Origin: an uncultured Bacilli bacterium
GTDB lineage: Bacteria; Bacillota_I; Bacilli_A; RF39; UBA660
NCBI GenBank assembly: GCA_944332505.1
Contig: CALVKC010000010.1
Span: forward strand, 1 to 23,143
Length of the DNA: 23,143 nucleotides
Reading direction: 5' to 3'
Shown piece by piece: positions 1 through 8,380 of this stretch; position 1 is the stretch's first letter; every line of letters starts with the position of its first letter. The notes under the pieces are model-generated. The model searched no databases. It saw only the letters and a list, made by a program, of their open reading frames with translations, and had not been told where the DNA came from. The translations under genes were made by a program, and so were the position numbers.

Positions 1-19
1 ACTTACTGGTTGATATTTA

Positions 20-319
20 TTATTCTTCTGAACTTGGAGCATCTTCTTTTGCTTCAGGTTCAGGGGTATTATTGTATACTTCTAATATAGCTTTTTGGAT
101 TTTTTCTCTAGTAGCAGGATTAATAGGATGTGCTATATCCTTATGTTCTCCAGTGCTCTTAATCTTTTTGCTAGGCATAGCAATAAATAATACTCCTTCA
201 GGATTTTTGATAACTTTGATTTCATGTACTACGAATTCGTTATCAAATGTTACAGATGCAACAGCTTTTAATCTGTTCTCTGAATTTACTTTTCTTAATC
301 TTACGTCTGTTATTTCCAT
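20..319 (-). CDS. spoVG: Septation/sporulation regulator SpoVG
   Basis: A 99-residue protein that matches SpoVG over nearly its whole length: the start [11 protein letters not shown], the middle [17 protein letters not shown], and [17 protein letters not shown] near residues 64-80. An acidic tail ([13 protein letters not shown]) follows, as is usual. SpoVG is a small nucleic-acid-binding regulator that affects asymmetric septation, sporulation and surface or capsule genes in Firmicutes. The ATG is preceded by GGAAGGAG at a normal distance. A sigma-H-like promoter about 70 bases upstream fits the known sigma-H control of spoVG in Bacillus. Unlike Bacillus, where glmU and purR are neighbours, the divergent neighbour here is murC. 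Family identity is very secure; the regulatory role here is inferred from the family. Confidence 0.97.
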   Translation of the reverse strand: MEITDVRLRKVNSENRLKAVASVTFDNEFVVHEIKVIKNPEGVLFIAMPSKKIKSTGEHKDIAHPINPATREKIQKAILEVYNNTPEPEAKEDAPSSEE

Positions 320-385
320 AATAGTGTTCTCCTTCCAAAGTTATAAATTTTATGAAAAATATTGCTATTTTTCATACTACTTTAT

Positions 386-414
386 ATATTCGCTAATAAT
401 TTTCTTTTTCCTTC
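386..414 (-). promoter_or_regulatory. Sigma-H-like promoter of spoVG
   Basis: On the minus strand GAAGGAAAA (406-414) is followed after 11 bases by AGCGAATAT (386-394). These fit the Bacillus sigma-H consensus RNAGGAWWW / RNNGAATWW at every position, with the accepted 11-12 base spacer. The site lies upstream of spoVG, a classic sigma-H gene, so two independent lines agree. Recognition by sigma-H in this organism is inferred. Confidence 0.75.
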
Positions 415-529
415 TTATTTTTACAAAAAATTTTTCCATTTTATGTAACATATAATCTAAATCAACTTAATTTGTAATTATTATAAAAATATTTTAATAA
501 AATTTTCTATTTTTATGTAAATATTCGTA

Positions 530-558
530 TTGTTTTTTTTTACTTTCTGTAATATAAT
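530..558 (+). promoter_or_regulatory. Sigma-A-like promoter of murC
   Basis: TTGTTT (530-535), a 17-base spacer and a perfect TATAAT (553-558) lie 42 bases upstream of the murC start. The rest of the 320-600 spacer is A+T-rich with no gene that I can support. Besides this site it holds only the spoVG promoter. Confidence 0.6.
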
Positions 559-600
559 AGTTAGGCAAATTATATAATTTATTAAGGAGCGTGAATTTTT

Positions 601-1986
601 TTGGCAAACTTGCAAGATTTAAAAAGATATAAAAACATTTACATGATAGGCATTGGCGGTATAAGTATGAGTGGTATAGCTGAAATTCTTAAAAATTGGG
701 GATTTCATGTATCAGGCTCAGACATTAACTCTTCTGATGTTATAGACAAACTTATAGCTAACGGCATTTCTGTTACCATAGGTCATAATTTAGATGTCCT
801 TTCTAAAGCAGATTTAGTCGTTTATTCAGCTGCAATTAAGCCAACGGATGTTGAACTTGTTAAGGCTCACGAACTAGGCATACCAGTTGTTGAAAGAGCT
901 GATTTTTTAGGTGAAATTACCAAATGTTTTAGAAATACCATATGCGTTTCTGGCACTCATGGTAAATCTACTACCACATCTATGGTTTCCATGTGCTTTT
1001 TGGAGTCTCACAAAGATCCTACTATTCAAATAGGTGCAGCACTAGATGATATAGGTGGAAATTACCGAATTGGCAATAGCGACTTTTTTATACTAGAGGC
1101 TTGTGAATATGTAGAAAGCTTTTTAAAATTCTACCCTAAAGCAGAAATTATACTTAATATAGACAATGACCATTTAGATTACTATGGCACTTTGGATAAT
1201 ATAAAATCTGCATTTGTAAAGTATGTTAAATTACTTCCTGATGATGGTATTTTGGTTTATAATGCAGATGATCCTAATTGTGCTCATTTATCACAATATA
1301 CTAAAGCAAAAAGTTTAACATTTGGTATTAATTCATCAAATGCAAATTTTGTTGCCAAAAATATTTCTTTTGATAAAAATGGTTATCCATCTTTTGATGT
1401 ATACTATAACAACTCTTTTTATAAAACAATGAAATTATCCATACCTGGTAAGCACAATGTACTTAATGCACTTTCTTGCATAGCTTTATGTAATGAGTTT
1501 GGATTAGATAAAAATGATATAAAAAATGCACTATTAAAATATAAAGGTGCTCATAGAAGATTCGAATATATTGGTGAATTTAATAACGTTAAAGTTTATG
1601 ATGATTATGGTCATCATCCAACAGAAATACAAGCAACTGCAGATGCTTTGAAAAAGAAACATTATAATCATTCTTGGATCATTTTCCAACCTCATACCTA
1701 TAGCAGAACTAAAAACTTATTAGATGATTTTGCTAAATGCTTACTAAATTTTGATAATATTATTGTTACAGATATTTATGCAGCTAGAGAAAGTAATACT
1801 TATGGTGTTTCTGCCAAAGATATTGTTGAAAAAATAGATTCTATGGGTAGAACAGCTTACTATATACCTAATTTTGACGATATAGTAGATTTTGTTAAAA
1901 GAAATGCTAAACCTGATGACATTGTACTTACTCAAGGTGCTGGTACAGTAACACAAATTGGACCAAAATTAGTTGAAAAAAACTAG
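601..1986 (+). CDS. murC: UDP-N-acetylmuramate--L-alanine ligase MurC
   Basis: A 461-residue Mur ligase that adds L-alanine to UDP-MurNAc, the first amino-acid step of the peptidoglycan stem peptide, in the cytoplasm. The N-terminal UDP-binding fold carries IGIGGISMSG (residues 16-25). The ATP loop is SGTHGKSTTT (117-126). The central domain includes the EACEYVESFL and NIDNDHLDYY blocks. The C-terminal domain carries DDYGHHPTEIQAT and FQPHTYSRT, all typical of MurC rather than MurD/E/F. Length is normal for the family. The start is TTG, set by AAGGAG at 584-589; no in-frame ATG near the Shine-Dalgarno site would keep the UDP-binding motif. It is probably monocistronic, between its own promoter and the terminator overlapping its 3' end. 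Confidence 0.97.
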   Translation: MANLQDLKRYKNIYMIGIGGISMSGIAEILKNWGFHVSGSDINSSDVIDKLIANGISVTIGHNLDVLSKADLVVYSAAIKPTDVELVKAHELGIPVVERADFLGEITKCFRNTICVSGTHGKSTTTSMVSMCFLESHKDPTIQIGAALDDIGGNYRIGNSDFFILEACEYVESFLKFYPKAEIILNIDNDHLDYYGTLDNIKSAFVKYVKLLPDDGILVYNADDPNCAHLSQYTKAKSLTFGINSSNANFVAKNISFDKNGYPSFDVYYNNSFYKTMKLSIPGKHNVLNALSCIALCNEFGLDKNDIKNALLKYKGAHRRFEYIGEFNNVKVYDDYGHHPTEIQATADALKKKHYNHSWIIFQPHTYSRTKNLLDDFAKCLLNFDNIIVTDIYAARESNTYGVSAKDIVEKIDSMGRTAYYIPNFDDIVDFVKRNAKPDDIVLTQGAGTVTQIGPKLVEKN

Positions 1987-2008
1987 GAGAAAAGCCTCCT
2001 AGTTTTTT
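1981..2008. terminator. Bidirectional terminator, murC / transglutaminase gene
   Basis: AACTAGGAG (1981-1989) pairs perfectly with CTCCTAGTT (1996-2004) around a six-base loop, with a T-run on the plus strand and a matching T-run on the minus strand. It overlaps the last codons of murC and the stop codon of the convergent gene, so it can end both transcripts. Confidence 0.85.
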
Positions 2009-3050
2009 AATTCTCGTAATCATTTTCTGCAAGTTCTGGATACTTAAAATCTTGCCCTGAGCCAGACACATCTCCATCATTTACATGATTTTTATTAAAT
2101 GTTTTTGCTCCTTTTAAAAAGTATTTATATTTATACTCACGTTGTAATAAAGAACTTCCACTACCAATATAAAGAGGATCATCCCATGTAGCATCTACTG
2201 CATACCAATTACCATCTTCCATTTGTACATAGTTCCATGCATGAGCCTCCTCATTTCCGTTATCATCATAGCCAGCCCCATAAACTAATACACAAGGTAT
2301 ATTTAATTTATCTAATAAATATTTTAACCCTTCTGCATATCCTTCGCAAACAACCTTCTTATTTATAAATGTTCCATAAATATTGTCTTTATTATCTGTA
2401 TCATTATTATCATAGTCTAAATTATCAACAAGCCAATCATGGACATATAATACTTTGTCAAATCTTGTTCCAATTGCATTTGATACTATTTCATTTGCCA
2501 CATTTCGAACTTCATTTATAGCATTATTTATCTCTTCTGCATTATTGAAACTTGAATTATAATATGTTGTACCAGCTTGTGGAGCTAAAGTAAATCCATA
2601 AGATTTATAATTTAAAAATGCTGACGTTCTTGTTGATACGGATAACTTAGTAGTATCTACAAAAAATAATTCCAAATTATCCAATGTTACAGCATCCCAT
2701 GCTGACTGAAAATAATTTTCATTTTCATTTCCACCTATTTCTATTATGCTATCACTAACACTAGATGGAAATTTAATAGGCTCTGTACCACTTTTTAAGC
2801 TATCAGCATTTTCTAAAATAGTAGTATACATTATTTTAGCAGGTTCTTCTAATTGATTGTAATAATACCTTAAAGCTATATTGTTTGTAGAAGATAATTC
2901 TTCATTAAAATAATTTTGATAATCTACTGTTGATGTAGTATTATTTTCTACAAAAGATGAATAAATAATTATGCCCAAAATAATAATTAGTATAATTAAA
3001 ATAAGTGTAATAATGCTAAATCCATGTTCTATTTTTTTTAACTTTTTCAT
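2007..3050 (-). CDS. Membrane-anchored transglutaminase-like protein with prepilin-like N-terminus
   Basis: A 347-residue protein. Residues 1-9 are basic, then comes G10-F11-S-I-I-T and a long hydrophobic helix (about 11-30), then an extracytoplasmic part. The C-terminal half is a transglutaminase/cysteine-protease fold: VVCEGYAEGLKYLLDKL puts the catalytic Cys at 235, EEAHAWNYV the His at 270 and NWYAVDATWDDP the Asp at 286. The full triad is present, so the enzyme is probably active on surface proteins or peptides; the substrate is unknown. The N-terminus resembles a class III (type IV prepilin) signal but has Thr instead of Glu at mature position 5, so it may be only a membrane anchor. It has its own sigma-A-like promoter and ends at the terminator shared with murC. 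The fold is well supported; the role is not known. Confidence 0.88.
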   Translation of the reverse strand: MKKLKKIEHGFSIITLILIILIIILGIIIYSSFVENNTTSTVDYQNYFNEELSSTNNIALRYYYNQLEEPAKIMYTTILENADSLKSGTEPIKFPSSVSDSIIEIGGNENENYFQSAWDAVTLDNLELFFVDTTKLSVSTRTSAFLNYKSYGFTLAPQAGTTYYNSSFNNAEEINNAINEVRNVANEIVSNAIGTRFDKVLYVHDWLVDNLDYDNNDTDNKDNIYGTFINKKVVCEGYAEGLKYLLDKLNIPCVLVYGAGYDDNGNEEAHAWNYVQMEDGNWYAVDATWDDPLYIGSGSSLLQREYKYKYFLKGAKTFNKNHVNDGDVSGSGQDFKYPELAENDYEN

Positions 3051-3106
3051 AAATTTTCAGTTCCTTTTCATCTAAAGTTTCGATAATTTTTAAATTAACT
3101 TCAATA

Positions 3107-3136
3107 ATTATATACAAATTTTTATTAATATGTCAA
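3107..3136 (-). promoter_or_regulatory. Sigma-A-like promoter of the transglutaminase gene
   Basis: On the minus strand a perfect TTGACA (3131-3136) is followed after 18 bases by a perfect TATAAT (3107-3112), about 57 bases upstream of the start codon at 3050. It starts just after the repaired end of spoIVB (3155), so the transglutaminase gene is probably transcribed independently. Confidence 0.75.
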
Positions 3137-3154
3137 TGTCTAGCATCACAAACT

Positions 3155-4193
3155 TCACTTCATCATCATATCTGCAAAAATTGCATAGCCTTCTGTAGGT
3201 GAATTTAGTAGCACATTTGTTATAGCACCTATAAATTTATTATTTTGCACTATTGGTGTACCACTCATTCCGTGGAATTATACCTCCCGTTTTTTCTATT
3301 AATCCTTCATCTGTTATTTCTATAAGCATGCTTTTATTATCTTTAGAATTTTTATACAACTTTTTTATATTTATTTCAAAACGTTCTACTTTATCATTTT
3401 CAAGTTGGCATATAATTTCAGCTTTTCCTGTTTTTATTTCATTTCTCTCCGCAACTTCTAGTTCTTCTTGTTTTATTGAATTTATAAAGTCTACATTTGT
3501 AACCTTTCCATATACTCCTATATTGCTATTATTTTCAATTTCTCCTATTTTTTGCCCATTATCTATTATTCCTCTTATCTCTCCTGCTCTACCCTTTACG
3601 CCTTTAACTATTGAAACAATCTGTGCAGTTACTAATTCTCCATTAGAAATATTTAACAAATTTCCTGTATCTACATCTGTTATTCCATGACCTAGTGCTG
3701 CAAAAGTTTTTGTAGCCTCCTCATAATATGTGAGTGTACCAATGCCAGCTGCTGCATCTCTAACCCATAGCCCCAACATATAATCTCCATTCTTCCCCTT
3801 AATAGGAATGATACTAGTATAAATCAAATCATTATTTCTTTCATATTTTATAGATACTTCATTTCCATTCGAACTATTTACTATATTTATTAACTCTTGC
3901 GTATTACTTATTTCTTTGCCATTTATTTCTTTTATCATGTCTCCTTCTTTTATTCCACTGTCTTTATAAGGCATACATTTGTTTCCATCTTCTCCGTCAA
4001 TTTCGGACATACCAACAACTAATACTCCATTTGTGTATAATTTAAGCCCTACAGTTCTTCCTATTGGATTTACATATCTTTTTGTTGAGGCACTTACTGC
4101 TTCTGAATATAAGTCACTTTCTATTCCTAGTAAATTTATATACATACTTAAACAAATTATTAATAAAATAATTGGAATAATTTTCTTTTTCAT
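3155..4193 (-). CDS. spoIVB: SpoIVB serine peptidase, reading frame broken by one extra base
   Basis: SpoIVB is the forespore-made serine peptidase that signals across the intermembrane space to start pro-sigma-K processing. The open frame (317 codons, stop at 3240) has an N-terminal signal anchor (about residues 5-21), a PDZ domain (about 45-130) with SGIKEGDMIKEINGKEI, and the S55-type domain with FAALGHGITDVDTG (catalytic His169). It ends abnormally as KTGGIIP followed by ten unrelated residues. Removing one base near 3272 restores GMSGTPIVQNNKFIGA and, further on, a frame ending at 3155. This gives a 345-residue protein whose catalytic Ser is about residue 310 in GMSGTP. The gene is therefore a frameshift pseudogene or carries a sequence error. 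The start follows AGGAG, which abuts the terminator of the upstream locus. Confidence 0.9.
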
Positions 4194-4202
4194 AGAATCT
4201 CC

Positions 4203-4246
4203 TAAAAAAAATAGTTACTCTTTTATTAGAGTAACCATTTTTTTTA
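4203..4246. terminator. Terminator closing the Tad-like locus, directly in front of spoIVB
   Basis: GTTACTCT (4214-4221) pairs with AGAGTAAC (4228-4235) around a six-base loop. On the minus strand an eight-T run follows, and on the plus strand there is also a T-run. It lies just after the stop codon of the 638-residue gene. The T-run touches the spoIVB Shine-Dalgarno site (4199-4203). Confidence 0.85.
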
Positions 4247-4275
4247 ATTTTATTTATATAATTGCAATAAAAAAA

Positions 4276-6192
4276 TTAACTATGATCGTCAAAGTAATCG
4301 CTTACTTTGTATAAATTGTATTTTTCACGGGCTAAAGCAGTTATGTATGCAGTTCTAACTTCATGTGATGGATACTTTCCTTCATATATGCTTTGTGTTT
4401 CATCATACCTATCATTTATACTACTAAAAGGTGTATTATTAATTAAATTATCTGTTGTAAATAGAACTTCATCCCTACCAATTACACACTCATATGCTCC
4501 ACTTCCTGAATGAGGATAGTAATAAAATGTACGAGTAATTTCTTCTCTACTATCATCTATCTCATCATATGATGCAATTTGTTGCTGATAATCAATTATA
4601 TTGTATCCTATTAAATTACTAGTATCAATAGTATTTTCTCCATAGCCATTTATGCTTAAACATCGTGGACTATGATATGATTTGGTTGTATCACTAGTTC
4701 TATTTCCACTTTCTTTATTTCTTAATAATATTGAATTTCGTGATACAAATTCTTTATTTTTAGTATTTGTAACAATAGAATAATTGCTATAATATTTATA
4801 ATTACCAATAGGCATTCCTTGCATAAACGATACTATTGTTACATTATTTGCAATATTGTACCAATCATCTTCTGAAAGCACAGGTAAAGCAAATTCATAA
4901 CCTGAATTATGATGTATATTAAAGTTTGCAATTATGCTCATTAAATTTGATTCTATAGAACTAATTATTACATCCGCTCTATGCTCATTAAACAATGAGC
5001 TTTCTAATTCTGGATCATTTTCATCGTTTATAGTAAAAACACCAGTAATTGAATCATACTCTGGATCATAATAATCAGCACGTGAGTGTATAGGTACACT
5101 TTGTCCAGAATCCTCAGATAATGTAGTATAGTTAAGTTGATTATTAAAACTATCTGTAACTACTGTTAATGGTTGAGTTCCAACAATACTTAAAAATGTA
5201 TCTGAAAATTCTTTTGCTTCTCTATAATACTTAATTGCACTACTATCTTTAAAATTAACTTCTGGATTTTGTTGAATATTCATATAGTTAGTGAATCCCA
5301 AATAGTTTGCAAGTCCATTTGCCTCTGTTTCTGTTAAATAAACTCTTAAATTATTATTTAATCTAAAAAAATTAACACCAACATATGTACTACTTCTAGA
5401 ACTGCTTGCTGACGGATCATAATAGTATTTTTGATTGTTATAATAAACATATTGAAAATATTCTGGTTCTCTTGGAGTATATGTAGTTCCTGTTTGACCT
5501 TCACCTATTGGTACAGTATCAATTGCAACAATATATTCTCCCAAAGTTTCTGGCTCTATTGTAACACCATGAACTTGTAATGTACCGCCATTATCAGTTA
5601 CACTATTTGGATTTATTAAATAACCAGAAATATTTACTATATTTCCATCTTTATCGGTTCCCATTACTGTAATATAGTTATCCAACGTGTAGTTTATTAC
5701 TAAATCCAATTTTCCTGATCCAGTATATTCACAAGTATAATATATAAAAGGCTTTACACCACTTTTGGATGTAAGATTCTGCGTGATATCCGTGCTATAT
5801 ACTTGCTTTCCATTTTCAATTTCTACCATGTTTTGATAATCACCATACAAATAATAGCCATCATATAAGGTAAAGAGCATAGCTGGTATGTAACCTTCTA
5901 TGTCCTCTCTACTATATCCTGATGAACCCAATCCCGAAGCTAAGCTATTGAAAAATGAATTTACTGATGCAGAAATATCTCTTATTTTTGAGTCGTTTAT
6001 AGTTGAATAACCATTTCTTAATGTATTCATCTGATATGCTTGTACTGCATCATTTGCTGCATTGAGTAATATATCATTATAGTCAGCCTGTGCTTCTAAA
6101 ACTTCTATATTATTGTTTGTATACATAGATAATACCATTGCAATAGGTACAACTATTATTACAAATACTACTGCTAGTTGTTGTAACTTCAT
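4276..6192 (-). CDS. Large membrane-anchored pilin-locus protein, possibly TadG-like
   Basis: I do not recognise a named family for these 638 residues. What can be seen: MKLQQLAVVFVIIVVPIAMV forms one N-terminal hydrophobic helix with a short positive lead, followed by a long polar Tyr/Asn/Ser-rich extracytoplasmic region with no second membrane segment. Just after the helix, EAQADYNDILLNAANDAV looks like the start of the extended helix of pseudopilins. By position (last gene of a Tad-like locus), size and topology it could play the TadG part, a large minor pseudopilin, but that is inference. Its start lies 18 bases downstream of the 174-residue gene, so the two are co-transcribed. It ends at a strong terminator. 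Confidence 0.7.
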   Translation of the reverse strand: MKLQQLAVVFVIIVVPIAMVLSMYTNNNIEVLEAQADYNDILLNAANDAVQAYQMNTLRNGYSTINDSKIRDISASVNSFFNSLASGLGSSGYSREDIEGYIPAMLFTLYDGYYLYGDYQNMVEIENGKQVYSTDITQNLTSKSGVKPFIYYTCEYTGSGKLDLVINYTLDNYITVMGTDKDGNIVNISGYLINPNSVTDNGGTLQVHGVTIEPETLGEYIVAIDTVPIGEGQTGTTYTPREPEYFQYVYYNNQKYYYDPSASSSRSSTYVGVNFFRLNNNLRVYLTETEANGLANYLGFTNYMNIQQNPEVNFKDSSAIKYYREAKEFSDTFLSIVGTQPLTVVTDSFNNQLNYTTLSEDSGQSVPIHSRADYYDPEYDSITGVFTINDENDPELESSLFNEHRADVIISSIESNLMSIIANFNIHHNSGYEFALPVLSEDDWYNIANNVTIVSFMQGMPIGNYKYYSNYSIVTNTKNKEFVSRNSILLRNKESGNRTSDTTKSYHSPRCLSINGYGENTIDTSNLIGYNIIDYQQQIASYDEIDDSREEITRTFYYYPHSGSGAYECVIGRDEVLFTTDNLINNTPFSSINDRYDETQSIYEGKYPSHEVRTAYITALAREKYNLYKVSDYFDDHS

Positions 6193-6210
6193 TTTTATCC
6201 TTTCATTTGT

Positions 6211-6735
6211 TTATCTTCCATTTACACTTACAATTCCACTATGTGTAGCTGTAACAGTTGCAGAATTGTTTCCTGTTATACTATAAAAAAAGTCTCTTAA
6301 TATAGTACCAATTGTTCTATTAGTATTTTTTACACTAACAGTTACTAAGTCTCCTTGTTTTAAGTACATAGCACCCGTGTCTGAATTTATTTCATCAAGT
6401 ATTTGAGTTGTGTATTCACTATAATAATAGTTTTCTCCAACCTTAGTATATTCAGCTTCTGTTACTTTTTTACCAGGGTTATCATCTAAAACCTGTACTT
6501 CCATTTCAACTTCATAACTATTTCCTGTTGATCCAAGAACTTGTATAAAATTGTCATAATTTTGTCGAGTTATTTTTCCTGTAGATCTTATTTCATCAAC
6601 AAAATCAGTAGTTGCTGAATCAACTGCCTGTGTAGTAATGTCATCTGCTCTATCAGATGTTGACATTAGTGGAAATATAAACATAAGAATTGCTGCTAAA
6701 AATATTGCTAGCACTGTTACTACTGTATCACTCAT
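6211..6735 (-). CDS. Membrane-anchored pilin-locus protein, possibly TadE/TadF-like
   Basis: 174 residues with an N-terminal hydrophobic helix (about 4-24, VVTVLAIFLAAILMFIFPLM) with almost no leader before it, followed by STSDRADDITTQAVDSAT, a helical stretch like those after the anchor of TadE/F pseudopilins. The remainder is polar and probably beta-rich and outside the cell. It has its own sigma-A-like promoter and a strong AAAGGAGG ribosome site. It forms a two-gene unit with the 638-residue gene. The TadE/F comparison rests on topology and context only. Confidence 0.7.
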   Translation of the reverse strand: MSDTVVTVLAIFLAAILMFIFPLMSTSDRADDITTQAVDSATTDFVDEIRSTGKITRQNYDNFIQVLGSTGNSYEVEMEVQVLDDNPGKKVTEAEYTKVGENYYYSEYTTQILDEINSDTGAMYLKQGDLVTVSVKNTNRTIGTILRDFFYSITGNNSATVTATHSGIVSVNGR

Positions 6736-6781
6736 AAATTGCCTCCTTTTATTTGAAATATTATAAATAAAATTCCTTTAT

Positions 6782-6810
6782 ATTATAACATAAAATTGCT
6801 TTTCAGGCAA
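6782..6810 (-). promoter_or_regulatory. Sigma-A-like promoter inside the Tad-like locus
   Basis: On the minus strand TTGCCT (6805-6810), a 17-base spacer and a perfect TATAAT (6782-6787) lie 46 bases upstream of the 174-residue gene. The promoter overlaps an inverted repeat (AAATTGCTTTT at 6793-6803, AAAAGCAATTT at 6828-6838). That repeat could end the preceding transcript or modulate this promoter. Confidence 0.65.
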
Positions 6811-6871
6811 GCTATAAAGCATACCCAAAAAGCAATTTACATATAACTTGCTATAAACCTTTTAGTAATTA

Positions 6872-7726
6872 CTATGATATTAGTATATACTGTATTACCC
6901 TTTTGGTAGTTCCCTTATTATTAACTACAATCTCATTATTTTCAAGTATATCTACTGATTCCGTTACATTTGATAAGATATTATAGTACTGAACTAAGTT
7001 TCCATCATCATCACTAGCAATATTTGATACATTTTCAAAATTATATTCGCCATATCTTTCAATAAACTGATAATCTTTTCCTAATAGTCCATCTGATTTT
7101 CTATCATTACCATTAAAATAAAACTGTATTTGATAATATGGTCCATTACTATCTTCGCCAAAATTATTACCTTTGCTAGGATTATTAGTACTTGTTCTAC
7201 TTGTATAATAATTGTTAGTAAATAAGCCATTTACAAAAGCTCTTATAAAGGAATATGATGAATCTTGATTAGCACTCCATGGCTCTCTTCTTACTTGTTC
7301 ATCTTGAATATCAAAGCCAAATATAGCCCTTCCGTCAGATTCATTAGTTGTTAAAGTAGAGCCATTTAAATATTCAGCACTAGTTTCAGTATAATAAAGT
7401 GGCATTGGAGTTATCTGCTCAAAAGTACCATTTGCTTCATTATAGCCTGTTCCTTTATAAAATAAAATAGTATAATTTTCTTTATAATATCTATAAAGAG
7501 TTGGTATTACAGTTTCTACTCCTACTATTCTATTAGCTTGAGCATTAGTACTGCCTTCTGTTTCATTTAAAGTTAATTGTTGATAATACTGTCTTACATC
7601 TGCTTCGGCGGTTATTTGTGCAGATGTTTCTCTAACTCTTGTAAAAGAATATATTGTAAGAGATAAAGCTACAACTAGCACAAGCACTGCAAAGCCCATT
7701 TTTAATGCTTCGGTTGCATTTTCCAT
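6872..7726 (-). CDS. MENA-type pilin-like protein, long form (284 aa)
   Basis: The longest of four paralogues in this locus that begin MENA(S/T)(K/E)AL. Here MENATEALKMG leads straight into a hydrophobic helix (about 11-28), then SFTRVRETSAQITAEADVRQ, a pilin-like extended helix. About 220 polar, Tyr/Asn-rich residues follow. There is no basic leader and no G/A-x-x-x-x-E prepilin cleavage motif. The protein is probably anchored by the helix with the large domain outside. Position 6 is Glu where the paralogues have Lys. I infer a pilin or minor-pilin role from the shared N-terminus and from the TadA and TadB/C homologues upstream. No named family is recognised. Confidence 0.75.
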   Translation of the reverse strand: MENATEALKMGFAVLVLVVALSLTIYSFTRVRETSAQITAEADVRQYYQQLTLNETEGSTNAQANRIVGVETVIPTLYRYYKENYTILFYKGTGYNEANGTFEQITPMPLYYTETSAEYLNGSTLTTNESDGRAIFGFDIQDEQVRREPWSANQDSSYSFIRAFVNGLFTNNYYTSRTSTNNPSKGNNFGEDSNGPYYQIQFYFNGNDRKSDGLLGKDYQFIERYGEYNFENVSNIASDDDGNLVQYYNILSNVTESVDILENNEIVVNNKGTTKRVIQYILIS

Positions 7727-7783
7727 CTAATAGTTTCCTTTCTGAAACAGTTTATAAAATAATTGCTACTTTCCTTATTTTAA

Positions 7784-8266
7784 TTATCCAGCTGAATTAA
7801 CTGTTACGACAATTGTTCTTAAATATCCATTACTCCAATATCCAGCATCATTTGCCATAGTTCCAGTTACTGGGTCTCCATTATTATCTCCACCTTCATC
7901 TGAGAATACAGATTGGTCACCATACGTAACTTTATACATTTGTCCAGTTCTAATATCTGAAGAGCTTAAAATCTTACCTGTGTCATCTACGACATATATA
8001 TAATTTCCTACTACCTCATCATTTCTTTGTGCTGCACTATTGTTAGCTTGAACTTGTGTAATTAATGCTCTTACATTGCTTCCTGATACATAATCACCAA
8101 AATATCCTTCAAATGGTGAATTATGTGCTGTAATTTCTTGAGAATCAAGATTTGTTCCTGATGCTATTCCTGATACGTTATTATAAATAATAACACCTAA
8201 ACCAACTATTAAAATTGAAACTAATATTGCACCTGCAATAATTAATGCTTTTGACGCGTTTTCCAT
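7784..8266 (-). CDS. MENA-type pilin-like protein (160 aa)
   Basis: MENASKALIIAG and a hydrophobic helix (about 8-28), then a polar extracytoplasmic region of about 130 residues rich in Asn, Gly and Ser, including YFGDYVSGSNVRALITQVQ. It shares its first dozen residues nearly exactly with the genes ending at 8936 and 9599. No prepilin peptidase site is visible, because the helix begins almost at the N-terminus. A strong AAAGGAGG ribosome site precedes the ATG. It is probably a structural or accessory subunit of the same appendage as its neighbours. Function is inferred from paralogy and context. Confidence 0.75.
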   Translation of the reverse strand: MENASKALIIAGAILVSILIVGLGVIIYNNVSGIASGTNLDSQEITAHNSPFEGYFGDYVSGSNVRALITQVQANNSAAQRNDEVVGNYIYVVDDTGKILSSSDIRTGQMYKVTYGDQSVFSDEGGDNNGDPVTGTMANDAGYWSNGYLRTIVVTVNSAG

Positions 8267-8380
8267 AAAATTTCCTCCTTTGATTTCTTATAAATATTTA
8301 TATGATTTTAGTCATATTAACTAAATCTAATAACTATAAAATAATTTTTTAATTAACTATGTAACCACAAAGAGTATATT

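Noticed and set aside
72..455. 127-codon plus-strand open frame with hydrophobic segments
   Set aside because: It lies opposite spoVG and the spoVG promoter region, has no ribosome site, and its composition is what the reverse of a real A+T-rich gene gives.
3253..3690. 145-codon plus-strand open frame
   Set aside because: Antisense to spoIVB, which has clear family motifs; no ribosome site and Ser/Phe/Ile-rich as expected of a shadow frame.
3979..4314. 111-codon plus-strand open frame across the spoIVB start
   Set aside because: Covers the antisense of spoIVB and the terminator hairpin; no supporting signals.
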